Shown here piece by piece: positions 35,636 through 43,137 of a DNA stretch of 64,000 nt (within the stretch, counting starts at the first letter, position 1; the number at the start of each line of letters is the position of its first letter). The position numbers and the translations under genes were made by a program. Source of the DNA: JAOBAU01 sp034667465 (GTDB lineage Bacteria; Acidobacteriota; Thermoanaerobaculia; Gp7-AA8); NCBI GenBank assembly GCA_034667465.1, contig JAXDJV010000014.1:124001-188000 (forward strand), given 5' to 3'. Below the pieces are notes generated by a model. It saw only the letters and a list, made by a program, of their open reading frames with translations, made no database searches and was not told the origin of the DNA.

Positions 35636-35709
35636 GAAGGATGAAGGATGAAGGATGAAGGCTGAAGAAGGATCTTTTTTCATCCTTCATCCTTCATCCT
35701 TCATCCTTT
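35636..35709. repeat. Heptamer-armed inverted repeat (GATGAAG family)
   Basis: The left arm (35636-35674) is tandem GATGAAG heptamers with one GCTGAAG variant. The right arm (35681-35709) is the complement (CATCCTT repeats). The loop is mainly T (CTTTTTT). It lies between deoC and the first aldehyde dehydrogenase gene, four bases after the deoC stop. The T-run after the left arm is inside the loop, so it is not an ordinary terminator. Confidence 0.78.
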
Positions 35710-35717
35710 CCGACATC

Positions 35718-37214
35718 ATGAGTACGACAACAATCGAAACTCGCGAACGGCTCACTCCCGGCGCCGCGTCGTCTGCCATTTCCTGGGATTACGCGCCGTC
35801 GCTCGAAGCGACCGATCACTTCAGGCTGGCGTCGCGCTACAACCTCTTCATCGGCGGAAAGTTCGTCGAGCCGCATTCGAAGAAGTGGTTTGCGACGATC
35901 AATCCGGCGACGGAAGCGACGCTTGCGGAGATCGCCGAAGGTGATGCGCACGACGTCGATCGCGCGGTAACGGAAGCGCGGCGTGCGTACGACAAGGTGT
36001 GGCGCAAAATCGCGCCGAGCGAGCGTGCGAAATACATCTTCCGCATCGCACGGCTGATTCAGGAGAAGTCGCGCGCCCTGGCCGTCGTCGAGACGATGAA
36101 CGGCGGCAAGCCGATCAAAGAATCGCGCGACATCGACATCCCGCTCGCCGCCGCACACTTCTTCTACTACGCCGGCTGGGCCGACAAACTCGAATATGCG
36201 TTTCCCAATCGCAACGTCTCGCCGATCGGCGTGGCGGGGCAGATCATTCCGTGGAACTTCCCGCTGCTGATGGCGGCGTGGAAGATCGCGCCGGCGCTCG
36301 CCGCCGGCAACACGGTCGTGCTCAAACCGGCGGAGACGACTCCGCTCACGTCGCTGCTCCTCGCCGAGATCATGCAGGAAGCGGATCTGCCGCCGGGCGT
36401 CGTCAACATCGTCACCGGTGCCGGCGGGACCGGCGCCGCGCTCGTCAGTCACGAGGGCGTCGACAAGATCGCATTCACCGGCTCGACCGACGTCGGCAAG
36501 CGCATTCAGCGCGCGACCGCGGGAACCGGGAAGAAGCTGACGCTGGAGCTCGGCGGCAAAGCGCCGAACATCGTCTTCGAGGATGCGCCGCTCGATCAGG
36601 CTGTTGAAGGAATCATCAACGGCATCTACTTCAATCAGGGGCACGTCTGCTGCGCCGGCTCGCGCCTTTACGTGCAGGAGTCGGTGCTCGAGCCGATCAT
36701 CCGCAAGCTGCGCGATCGCATCATGACGCTGCGCGTCGGCAATCCGCTCGACAAGAACACCGACGTCGGCGCGATCAACTCGCGCGCGCAGCTGGAGAAA
36801 ATTCAGGAGCTCGTCGACAGCGGCGTCGAAGAGGGCGCTGAGATGTTCCAGTCAGCGTGCTCGGTCCCCGACAAAGGCTTCTGGTTCCGTCCGACGTTCT
36901 TCACCGGCGTCGCCGCGTCGAGCCGCATCGCTCAGGAAGAAATCTTCGGTCCTGTACTCTCAGTATTGACGTTCCGCACGCCCGAAGAAGCGATCGAGAA
37001 AGCGAACAACACGGCGTACGGACTCTCCGCCGGCATCTGGACGGAGAAGGGCTCGCGCATTCTGAAGATGGCGTCGAAGATTCGCGCCGGCGTGATCTGG
37101 GCGAACACGTACAACAAATTCGATCCGACCTCGCCGTTCGGCGGCTTCAAAGAATCGGGCTTCGGCCGTGAAGGCGGGCTGCACGGGCTCGCGCCGTATG
37201 TGAAGGTGTCGTGA
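35718..37214 (+). CDS. NAD(P)+-dependent aldehyde dehydrogenase
   Basis: This 498-residue enzyme starts at the ATG after the repeat; a longer frame through the repeat is not supported. It has the full ALDH layout: a GQIIPWNFPLLMAAWKIAPA nucleotide-binding stretch, the FTGSTDVGKRI segment, a catalytic Glu in LELGGKAP (about E277), and a catalytic Cys in NQGHVCCAGSR (about C311). A C-terminal PFGGFKESGFGRE motif is also present. Next to deoC it likely oxidises acetaldehyde to acetate or a related aldehyde. Its stop overlaps the start of the next gene (TGATG), so they are translationally coupled. Confidence 0.92.
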   Translation: MSTTTIETRERLTPGAASSAISWDYAPSLEATDHFRLASRYNLFIGGKFVEPHSKKWFATINPATEATLAEIAEGDAHDVDRAVTEARRAYDKVWRKIAPSERAKYIFRIARLIQEKSRALAVVETMNGGKPIKESRDIDIPLAAAHFFYYAGWADKLEYAFPNRNVSPIGVAGQIIPWNFPLLMAAWKIAPALAAGNTVVLKPAETTPLTSLLLAEIMQEADLPPGVVNIVTGAGGTGAALVSHEGVDKIAFTGSTDVGKRIQRATAGTGKKLTLELGGKAPNIVFEDAPLDQAVEGIINGIYFNQGHVCCAGSRLYVQESVLEPIIRKLRDRIMTLRVGNPLDKNTDVGAINSRAQLEKIQELVDSGVEEGAEMFQSACSVPDKGFWFRPTFFTGVAASSRIAQEEIFGPVLSVLTFRTPEEAIEKANNTAYGLSAGIWTEKGSRILKMASKIRAGVIWANTYNKFDPTSPFGGFKESGFGREGGLHGLAPYVKVS

Positions 37215-38083
37215 TGCCGAGACTCAACGTTCGCAAGACATACAAGCTGTACATCAACGGCGAGTTCCCGCGCACCGAGTCGGGACGTTCCTACGCCGTG
37301 ATGAGCAAGGGGGGAGAGTTGCTCGCCAACGCATCCCGCGGCTCGAGAAAAGATCTGCGCAACGCCGTTCAGGCGGCGCGCAAGGCGCAGAGTGGATGGG
37401 GTGGAAAGACCGCGTACAACCGCGGCCAGATCCTCTATCGCATCGCCGAAGTGTGCGAAGCGCGCGCTGCGGAACTCATTGATGAGTTGCGCCGCGCCGG
37501 TTCGAGCGCTGCCGAGGCGAAGCGCGAAGTCGAGCAGGTCGTCGACCGCTGGGTTTACTACGCCGGCTGGAGCGACAAGTATCCGCAGGTCTTCAGCTCC
37601 GTGAATCCGGTCGCCGGACCGTATTACAACTTCACCATTCCCGAGCCGACCGGCGTCGTCGGCGTGGTCGCTCCTGAAACGCCGTCGCTGCTCGGACTCG
37701 TCAGCCGCATCGCCCCCGCAATCGTCGGCGGTAACGTCGTCGTCGCCATCACGTCGGAATCAAAACCGCTGCCGGCCATCACGCTCGCCGAATGTTTCGA
37801 GACCAGCGATGTGCCGCCGGGCGTCATCAACCTCATCTCCGGCATCAAGTCGGAGCTCGTGCCCTGGCTCGCCGCGCACATGGACGTGAACGCCATCGAT
37901 ACGACCGGTGTCGTCGCCGATGCGATCGCCAAAGTGCAGCAGACGGCCGCCGAGAACGTGAAGCGTGTCGTGCACTTCGACGGTGCGTCCATCGGCTGGA
38001 ATGATGCGCGGCTGTCGCAGTCGCCGTACGCCATCTTCGACTTTCAGGAGTTGAAGACCGTGTGGCATCCGATGGGGATGTAG
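37214..38083 (+). CDS. Half-length aldehyde dehydrogenase-family protein (N-terminal domain only)
   Basis: This 289-residue protein aligns with the N-terminal NAD-binding part of ALDHs (YINGEFPRTESGRSYAV, RGQILYRIAE, EPTGVVGVVAPETPSLLGL). It stops before the catalytic Cys loop and ends with a conserved-looking FDFQELKTVWHPMGM tail. No catalytic Cys is present. Partner proteins of this length occur next to deoC and a full ALDH in some bacteria, to my knowledge, so it may be a structural subunit rather than a pseudogene. It is coupled to the full-length ALDH by overlap. The last 54 bases recur as an isolated remnant at 41170-41223. Confidence 0.72.
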   Translation: MPRLNVRKTYKLYINGEFPRTESGRSYAVMSKGGELLANASRGSRKDLRNAVQAARKAQSGWGGKTAYNRGQILYRIAEVCEARAAELIDELRRAGSSAAEAKREVEQVVDRWVYYAGWSDKYPQVFSSVNPVAGPYYNFTIPEPTGVVGVVAPETPSLLGLVSRIAPAIVGGNVVVAITSESKPLPAITLAECFETSDVPPGVINLISGIKSELVPWLAAHMDVNAIDTTGVVADAIAKVQQTAAENVKRVVHFDGASIGWNDARLSQSPYAIFDFQELKTVWHPMGM

Positions 38084-38170
38084 CTCCTGATCGACTGGAA
38101 CGACGCCCTCTTCGAGCTCGCGAGCTTCTTCCTCTCGTTCTTTGCGACGGGGGCGATCGGCTTCCGCTAC

Positions 38171-38920
38171 GTGGTGCTCCGTCCCGTTGCGAAGTCGGAG
38201 CCGGCGCTGTTCGCAGCCGCCGCGCGACGTGCCGCGATCTTCGGCGCCATCGGAGCGCTCGGCACGTTTCTCTTCTTCGTCTTCCGCAGCCTGCCGCGCA
38301 TGGCCGCGAGGAATCACACTTCGCTGGCCGGCGCGATCGTTTCGCGCGGCGCGACGACGATCCTTTTCGTTGCGCTGCTCTTCGCAGTCGTCGGGTTCCT
38401 GCTCGTGTTGTCGCGAGTGTCCGCCGGCTGGGCGATCGCCGCGCTCGGCGTCGTCATCGGCCCGTTCTCGAATCTCATCTTCGGCGACTGGAACCGCTCC
38501 ATCAATTCGATCCACAGGTTCGCCGGCGGTCTCTGGATCGGGACGCTGTTCCTGCTCGTCGTCGCCGGAATCGCTCTGGTGCGTAAAGGCGCGATCGTCT
38601 CGGAGATGGTCCACGCCTTCTCGCCACTCGCGCTCACCGCATTCGCCGTGCTCGCATTCACCGGCGTCAACACCGCCTGGCGGCATCTCAAGCAACTGTC
38701 GAATCTCTGGACGACGCCGTACGGTTACGCGCTCATCGCCAAGCTCTGCGTCGTGATCGTCGTCATCGCCCTCGGCGCATGGAACTGGCGCCGCCAGCGA
38801 CCACTCCTCGGCACCGAATCAGCGGCCGCGGTGTTGCGGCGTTCCGCGATCGCGGAACTGATTGCCGCGACTGTGGTGCTGGTGATCACGGCGGTGCTGG
38901 TCACGCTGCCGTCGCCGTGA
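38171..38920 (+). CDS. CopD-like integral membrane protein
   Basis: This is 249 residues from the GTG at 38171, with about seven hydrophobic helices including IFGAIGALGTFLFFVFRSL and VALLFAVVGFLLVLSRV, and an NSIHRFAGGLWIGTLFLLV segment. The paired His/Trp arrangement is typical of CopD-domain membrane proteins linked to copper handling. The open frame continues upstream to 38084, directly after and in frame with the previous TAG stop. It encodes another likely helix there (FELASFFLSFFATGAIGF), so the true start may be a CTG at 38087. A copper-transporting ATPase is elsewhere in the window (55159-57399). It converges with the MazF-like gene. Confidence 0.75.
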   Translation: MVLRPVAKSEPALFAAAARRAAIFGAIGALGTFLFFVFRSLPRMAARNHTSLAGAIVSRGATTILFVALLFAVVGFLLVLSRVSAGWAIAALGVVIGPFSNLIFGDWNRSINSIHRFAGGLWIGTLFLLVVAGIALVRKGAIVSEMVHAFSPLALTAFAVLAFTGVNTAWRHLKQLSNLWTTPYGYALIAKLCVVIVVIALGAWNWRRQRPLLGTESAAAVLRRSAIAELIAATVVLVITAVLVTLPSP

Positions 38921-38928
38921 TCTGCGCG

Positions 38929-39288
38929 CTAACCCGCTGAGAGAAGTGCAGCCGAACGGGCGAGAACCGCAAGAACGGTTTCTTCCGGAAGAGCACAGAT
39001 GAATCGCGCGTCTCGAGCGCGCCAGTCGAGGCTCTTCAATTGATCGCTCAGCACCGCACCTGCCAGCGGGAAGCCAGGCGGGATAATGACTTCAAAAGGA
39101 TAGCCTTTCAGTTGCCGTGTCACCGGGACAACGATAAAGAGACCTGCACGCTCGTTGTAGCGACGCGGCGAGAGGACGACGGCCGGGCGCGTTCCCGCCT
39201 GCTCATGACCTGTCTGAGGATCGAATTGCAACCAGACAGCGTCACCGCGGTCAGGAACGTATGACTTCTTACCAGACCTCGTTACCAA
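38929..39288 (-). CDS. mazF: MazF/PemK-family toxin (endoribonuclease)
   Basis: This protein is about 119 residues from a TTG start with GGGGAG five bases upstream; an ATG eight codons earlier (39312) is possible. The MazF pattern is clear: YVPDRGDAVWLQFDPQTGHE, QAGTRPAVVLSPRRYN, VVPVTRQLKGYP and SLDWRARDA. MazF toxins are mRNA-cleaving ribonucleases (often at ACA-like sites) inhibited by binding of the cognate MazE. The gene overlaps the antitoxin gene by about 20 bases, the usual coupling order (antitoxin first). Convergent with the CopD-like gene. Confidence 0.9.
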   Translation of the reverse strand: MVTRSGKKSYVPDRGDAVWLQFDPQTGHEQAGTRPAVVLSPRRYNERAGLFIVVPVTRQLKGYPFEVIIPPGFPLAGAVLSDQLKSLDWRARDARFICALPEETVLAVLARSAALLSAG

Positions 39289-39508
39289 CGGCGCTCCCCG
39301 TCTCTGTTTCATTGTGCCGGTTCGCGTCGGTGATTTCAGCAACCAGCGACTCCAGTGTGATCTCAGGTGCTGAGGGCACGATTACGAGCTTCCCGCCCCG
39401 AACCGTCAAATCCACCGCGCTGTTCTCAGCGAGTTTTACCTCTTCCGCGAACGGCCGCGGAATGCGCACCGCGAGGCTGTTTCCCCACTTCTGCACTGTT
39501 GTTTTCAT
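39269..39508 (-). CDS. mazE: MazE-like antitoxin (AbrB/SpoVT DNA-binding fold)
   Basis: This 79-residue protein starts with TVQKWGNSLAVRIPRPFAE, the N-terminal swapped-hairpin DNA-binding signature of MazE/AbrB. A VDLTVRGGKLVIVPS strand and an acidic C-terminal tail that would wrap the toxin follow. It is expected to neutralise MazF and repress its own promoter, which should lie in the 70 bases between 39509 and the convergent-side gene at 39579; no operator repeat was identified. Stop overlaps the toxin start. Confidence 0.9.
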   Translation of the reverse strand: MKTTVQKWGNSLAVRIPRPFAEEVKLAENSAVDLTVRGGKLVIVPSAPEITLESLVAEITDANRHNETETGSAVGNEVW

Positions 39509-39578
39509 AGGTTCACCGTAGACACAACGAGTCTACCGCCGAACGTGTTCCACGCGTTAAAGGTCAGATACTGCTCTT

Positions 39579-40331
39579 TCATCGTTTTCTCCCGAACGGA
39601 TGCTCGAAGCTGAGATAGATCAGAACGCTGCGGCTGTCTTCGCCGCGCAGCGAAAACGGGACGGCGACGCCTGGAACGATCTGCAGTCCGCTCGGAAAGT
39701 CATACGACCAGCGGATTCCGGGACTGACGACGAGCGACGTTTCGCGCGAGCCGCCGCGAAAGTCGTTGCGCGTCCAGAGCGTTTCGACGAGTGCGTTGAA
39801 GCGCTTTTGCGGAAGCCAGATGATGCTCTGCCCCGCGGTCCACGAACGTGAATCGCGAGCCGGCGTGACGGTCGCGCCGAGGTTCCAGTGCGCGACGAAT
39901 TGCGGTGAGAGCACGGTGCTGACCGGCAGCATGACCTGCACGCCGGTCGCTCCCGCGCCGCGACCCTGCTGCTCGTCGCCGGTGGGCAGGATGATCGTGA
40001 GCCGCGGCGAGACGGCGACTCGCGACTCTCCGTCGCCGATCAGCTGATAGCGATAGTTGATCGCGAAGTCGCCGAAGCCGGCGCCGTTTCCGTCGACGCG
40101 CAGCGCGGCCGCCGTGTAGCTGAGTTGATGGCGCAGACTGCCGAGCGGCCACTCCTGGGTGAAGCTCGACGTCCAGTCGCCGCCGCGCGTTGCATGTTGA
40201 AAGAGCGAGATGTGCTGCACCACGCCCGGTTCCTGGTTGTACGCCTCCTCGATGAGAAAGCTGTTGTCGGCGATCTGCGCCGCGAGCGGTGTTGCAATCG
40301 CGAACGCGAGAAGCAGTGCGAGCTTGTGCAT
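39579..40331 (-). CDS. Secreted outer-membrane-type protein
   Basis: This 250-residue protein has a signal peptide (LALLLAFAIATPLAAQ, cleavage about residue 20). The mature part has alternating strands with Tyr/Trp and Gly (INYRYQLIGDGESRVAVSPR, FVAHWNLGATVTPARDS) and ends in FEHPFGRKR, consistent with a small beta-barrel or transporter-like outer-membrane protein. No family is certain. Its start codon lies only 16 bases after the T-tract of the candidate RNA/terminator copy A, so expression may depend on read-through or on a promoter inside that element. Confidence 0.6.
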   Translation of the reverse strand: MHKLALLLAFAIATPLAAQIADNSFLIEEAYNQEPGVVQHISLFQHATRGGDWTSSFTQEWPLGSLRHQLSYTAAALRVDGNGAGFGDFAINYRYQLIGDGESRVAVSPRLTIILPTGDEQQGRGAGATGVQVMLPVSTVLSPQFVAHWNLGATVTPARDSRSWTAGQSIIWLPQKRFNALVETLWTRNDFRGGSRETSLVVSPGIRWSYDFPSGLQIVPGVAVPFSLRGEDSRSVLIYLSFEHPFGRKR

Positions 40332-40347
40332 AGTGGAAAGCTACACC

Positions 40348-40385
40348 AAAAAAAATCCCCGCTTCCCTGGCCGGAGGAAGCGGGG
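40348..40385 (-). terminator. Intrinsic terminator of candidate RNA copy A
   Basis: Stem CCCCGCTTCC/GGAAGCGGGG (40357-40385 on the plus strand) followed on the minus strand by A then eight T (40348-40355). Strong intrinsic terminator directed leftwards. Confidence 0.85.
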
Positions 40386-40487
40386 CGGCGCGCACGAGCG
40401 CGGCGACTGGGTCGCTGGAAACTTCGGATCAGCGACGGACTTCAACTTAGTTCCGACGCCGCGCCGTGTCCGTACTTTTATGGAAGC
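40348..40487 (-). ncRNA. Candidate structured RNA, copy A (downstream of truncated metG)
   Basis: On the minus strand this 140-nt element begins GCTTCCATAAAAGTA and ends in a 10-bp hairpin followed by eight U. It aligns without internal gaps to copy B over the first 100 or so bases (about 80-85% by eye). Conserved blocks include GATCCGAAGT and CCAGCGACCCAGTCG. Likely stems are ACGGAC with GTCCGT, GTCGCTG with CAGCGAC, and GCGC-TCGT-GCGC. No known riboswitch or sRNA family was recognised. It may be a metG 3'-end sRNA, or an attenuator for the gene starting 16 bases downstream. Confidence 0.5.
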
Positions 40488-40495
40488 GTGCCCGC

Positions 40496-41062
40496 CTACT
40501 TCACTTTTGTTCCGGCCGGCACATTCGGATCGACCGAAACCAGCGACGGCTCTCCATCGATCGACGCAGCGAGCACCATGCCGTTCGACTCGATCCCCAT
40601 CAGTTTCGCCGGCTGCAGATTCGCGACGATCACGATCTTGCGTCCGACCAGTTCTTCCGGCGTGTACTTCGTGGCGATGCCGGCGACGATGGTCCGCTCT
40701 TCATCGCCGGTGAAGACCAGCAGCTTGATCAGCTTCTTCGACTTCTCCACCTTTTCGGCGGCACGCACTTCGGCGACGCGCAGATCGACTTCGAAGAAAT
40801 GATCGATGCCGATGCGGGCGATGCCGGCATGTATGTCGCCGCGTCGATGCGCGGAAAGATCGGATCGGTCACGCGAACCGGCGCGCCGGCGGCGAGTACG
40901 CCCCAGCGCAGCGCATCGGCGCCGATCTCATCCGGATTCGCGCCGAGCCGCGACAGCGCTTCGCGCGATGACGCAGGCATCAGCGGCGCGACCATCACCC
41001 AGACGATGCGCAGCGCTTCGAGCGTGTTCCAGATGATGCGCGAGAGCGTGTCGTCCGCTCCC
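40496..41062 (-). pseudogene. Truncated metG copy (C-terminal part, frameshifted)
   Basis: The segment is about 96% identical by eye to metG bases 43138-43789, with most substitutions at third codon positions. It contains the end of the anticodon-binding domain and the Trbp111-like tRNA-binding domain, and keeps the metG stop codon. An 85-base net deletion (near 40822-40830) removes the linker between them and shifts the frame. The 5' three quarters of the gene are absent. A 90-residue open frame (40496-40768) remains but lacks the first strand of the tRNA-binding fold, so it is unlikely to function. It is followed by candidate RNA copy A, as metG is by copy B. Confidence 0.88.
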
Positions 41063-41169
41063 GGCACGGCCGGCTGCGTTTGTTGGCCAGGCCTTCGCCG
41101 TGTTAGCGCAGTTCGCCGGCCGCAGTGATCACCATGACACCTGCGGTGTCATTAGAAGCCGCAATGATG

Positions 41170-41223
41170 GCCATCTTCGAGTTTCAGGAGATGAAGACGG
41201 TGTGGCACCCGATGGGAATGTAA
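41170..41223 (+). pseudogene. Remnant of the aldehyde dehydrogenase-family 3' end
   Basis: Fifty-four bases match the end of the half-length ALDH gene (38030-38083) with six differences: four synonymous or stop-to-stop and two conservative (Asp to Glu, Leu to Met). The encoded AIFEFQEMKTVWHPMGM plus stop is kept, but nothing upstream matches. The 108 bases separating it from the truncated metG contain no recognisable coding sequence. Confidence 0.75.
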
Positions 41224-41242
41224 TCGGGCGCCACACCCAGCA

Positions 41243-42835
41243 TCAGTCCGACGACTGCTTCATCATCCGCATGAATTGCTTCAGCGGAGCCGGCGCCTTC
41301 TTCACCGTCGGGTCGACGTAGTGAATCGTCGCCGGGACGATTGACGGCTTGTTGTTGCCGAAGTCGAGCAGGAAGCTGAAGTCCGTCCCGAACCCCGTCT
41401 GCGCGGCGCCGTGGCATCCTTTGCAGCCGCCGTTGTCGTACAGGTTGTTCGCGTACACGGTGTTCTGACAACCGTTCCCGAAAATCGCGTTGCCGCCGTT
41501 CCCGAAGCCCGGGCCGCTGAAATTGTTGAGGAACGGATCGGACTCCACCATGAAGTTCGCCATGTAGTAGTTCTCATCGAGCGACGTGCACTGCGTCGAG
41601 TTCTGATAGCTGATGCAGTTGTTCGTCGTTGCCGGATGGCCATGGAGCTGCGGCGAGCAGTCGACGGAACGACCCTGCACGCCAGTCAGCCGGTAGTACT
41701 GCCAGACGGAGCTCGGGTTCATCGTCTTCAACTGCGCACGCACGTTTGCTGTGACCCTGTCGAGAGTCGGCGACACGGGATGCATCTGCTGGCGATTGGT
41801 CTGGTCGGTCTGCCGTTTGATCGGGATGGGCGGCTGTCCCACCTGCTTCCCGCTTCCCTCGAGGAGGAGGAAGTTCGCGTCCGACTGTTCGACGTCGACC
41901 TGCTCGAAGGTCGCGAACACGAAGTCGGGGAAGTTTGTCGTCTTGTGGATGATGTGCATCGCGACGAGTGCGAACGTGCCGTTGCGATACACCATGTTGC
42001 CGTTCGCGTCGGTGTCGTAATAGATCGCCGTGGTCGTATAGAAGCGACCCGCATTTTCCGAGGGCAGCAGACGACGCCACGCGCTCTTCACTTCGATGGC
42101 CCCTTCGATGGGCGTCGCCGCCTGCAGGCCGCACGGCAGGCAAATGGCTTGTTCGGGCGGGCAATTGCAGGTGTTGGTCGCGCCGGGGTAGTACGCGTGA
42201 TTGGGCAACGACTGGATGTTCTTCTTCGCTTGCGCTCCGGCCGTTCCGAGCTTGCCGCCGGGCAGGTTCTGGTCCGCGCCGTAGTTCGTGCGGACATACT
42301 CATACTCGTCGCGATTGACCTTCACCTGAAAGAGGACGAGCTCGCGCGGGCTCGGCTGATTCGTGTACTGGCCGTTGATGTCGCACGAGCCGATTTCATT
42401 GTCCTCGTCGAGGTTGTTCCAGAGGTTGAAGCTGCCGATGCCGGACACCGGCGGCTGCGCGTAGCTGTATTTCGGGTAACTGAGGTTCGCCCAGGCAATC
42501 GTGAGCGGACTGTTGGGACGCAGCTCGGTCGTTTGCGCGTACGTCTGCCAGACGAGCGGATCGGGAAACTGCGGCGCCGGGTTCGCGTGCGTCCACTGCG
42601 CGTCGGGCGTCCCGCGTGGATTGGTGGGACTCGGCGGATGCGTGCTGTCGATCGACGCCTTCCAGTTCAGCGCGAGGAACTCCTGCCAGGCGAACTTCGC
42701 GAGGTCTTCCTGCGATGCGCTTCGCGGCAGATCGGGCGCCGGCGTCGAGCGAATGGCGAGATACGGCGGCGTCGGAGTGGCGGCCGTGAGGAGCGCGGCG
42801 AGCAGAACGACGAGACTTCTCCTGATGACGGACAT
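41243..42835 (-). CDS. Secreted protein with one C-type haem-binding motif
   Basis: This 530-residue protein has AAGGAGG eight bases before ATG. It has a signal peptide (LVVLLAALLTAATP). The body is large and unmatched, with an N-terminal FAWQEFLALNW segment and internal Cys pairs (TCNCPPEQAICLPC around residues 220-235). Near the C-terminus it has CKGCH (C471-H475), the covalent haem attachment site of c-type cytochromes, in an NGGCKGCHGAAQTGFG context with a Met-rich tail (FMRMMKQ). It is probably an exported monohaem protein whose partner is unknown. A good promoter-like sequence precedes it at 42893-42921. Confidence 0.72.
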   Translation of the reverse strand: MSVIRRSLVVLLAALLTAATPTPPYLAIRSTPAPDLPRSASQEDLAKFAWQEFLALNWKASIDSTHPPSPTNPRGTPDAQWTHANPAPQFPDPLVWQTYAQTTELRPNSPLTIAWANLSYPKYSYAQPPVSGIGSFNLWNNLDEDNEIGSCDINGQYTNQPSPRELVLFQVKVNRDEYEYVRTNYGADQNLPGGKLGTAGAQAKKNIQSLPNHAYYPGATNTCNCPPEQAICLPCGLQAATPIEGAIEVKSAWRRLLPSENAGRFYTTTAIYYDTDANGNMVYRNGTFALVAMHIIHKTTNFPDFVFATFEQVDVEQSDANFLLLEGSGKQVGQPPIPIKRQTDQTNRQQMHPVSPTLDRVTANVRAQLKTMNPSSVWQYYRLTGVQGRSVDCSPQLHGHPATTNNCISYQNSTQCTSLDENYYMANFMVESDPFLNNFSGPGFGNGGNAIFGNGCQNTVYANNLYDNGGCKGCHGAAQTGFGTDFSFLLDFGNNKPSIVPATIHYVDPTVKKAPAPLKQFMRMMKQSSD

Positions 42836-42892
42836 GGTCCTCCTTATGTCGACTGCGCGAATGAAAATGTAAGGAGGTGGTGATTGGCAGTA

Positions 42893-42921
42893 ACTATGGA
42901 GTCAGTAATTGTGGGAGTCAA
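42893..42921 (-). promoter_or_regulatory. Sigma70-type promoter candidate for the cytochrome-like gene
   Basis: On the minus strand, TTGACT (-35, 42916-42921) and CATAGT (-10, 42893-42898) are separated by 17 bases. It lies directly after the terminator of candidate RNA copy B and about 57 bases upstream of the start codon. Confidence 0.5.
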
Positions 42922-42927
42922 GAGGAC

Positions 42928-42962
42928 AAAAAAAACCGCTTCCCCTGGCCGGGGGAAGCGGG
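42928..42962 (-). terminator. Intrinsic terminator of metG/candidate RNA copy B
   Basis: Stem CCGCTTCCCC/GGGGAAGCGG (42936-42961 on the plus strand) followed on the minus strand by eight T (42928-42935). Confidence 0.88.
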
Positions 42963-43065
42963 ACAGCGCGCACGAGCGCGACGACTGGGTCGCTGGAGAC
43001 TTCGGATCAGCTACAGACTTCCACTTATGTTCGCTGCATCGCCCGGTCTCTACTTTTATGGAAGC
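42928..43065 (-). ncRNA. Candidate structured RNA, copy B (downstream of metG)
   Basis: The minus-strand element (138 nt) starts GCTTCCATAAAAGTA, 72 bases after the metG stop, and ends in a strong hairpin plus eight U. Compared with copy A, one pair in the AGAGAC/GTCTGT stem has changed on both sides (G-C in A, A-U in B). The terminator stem has also shifted in sequence while staying ten pairs long. This suggests selection on structure. The 302-base gap 42836-43137 holds this element and the promoter; nothing else was seen there. Confidence 0.55.
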
Positions 43066-43137
43066 CTCGACGATTGTTTCTCTTGCTGCACCGCACGTCG
43101 TGAAAGCTATGCCTCCAGCGCGCCGCGCCGTACCCCG

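Noticed and set aside
26961..35709. CRISPR-like arrays
   Set aside because: Units are 7 bases, in inverted arms with one central spacer; no regular repeat-spacer pattern or cas genes.
40496..40768. Free-standing tRNA-binding (Trbp111-like) protein
   Set aside because: Starts inside the OB fold, lacks its first strand, and lies in a frameshifted copy of metG.
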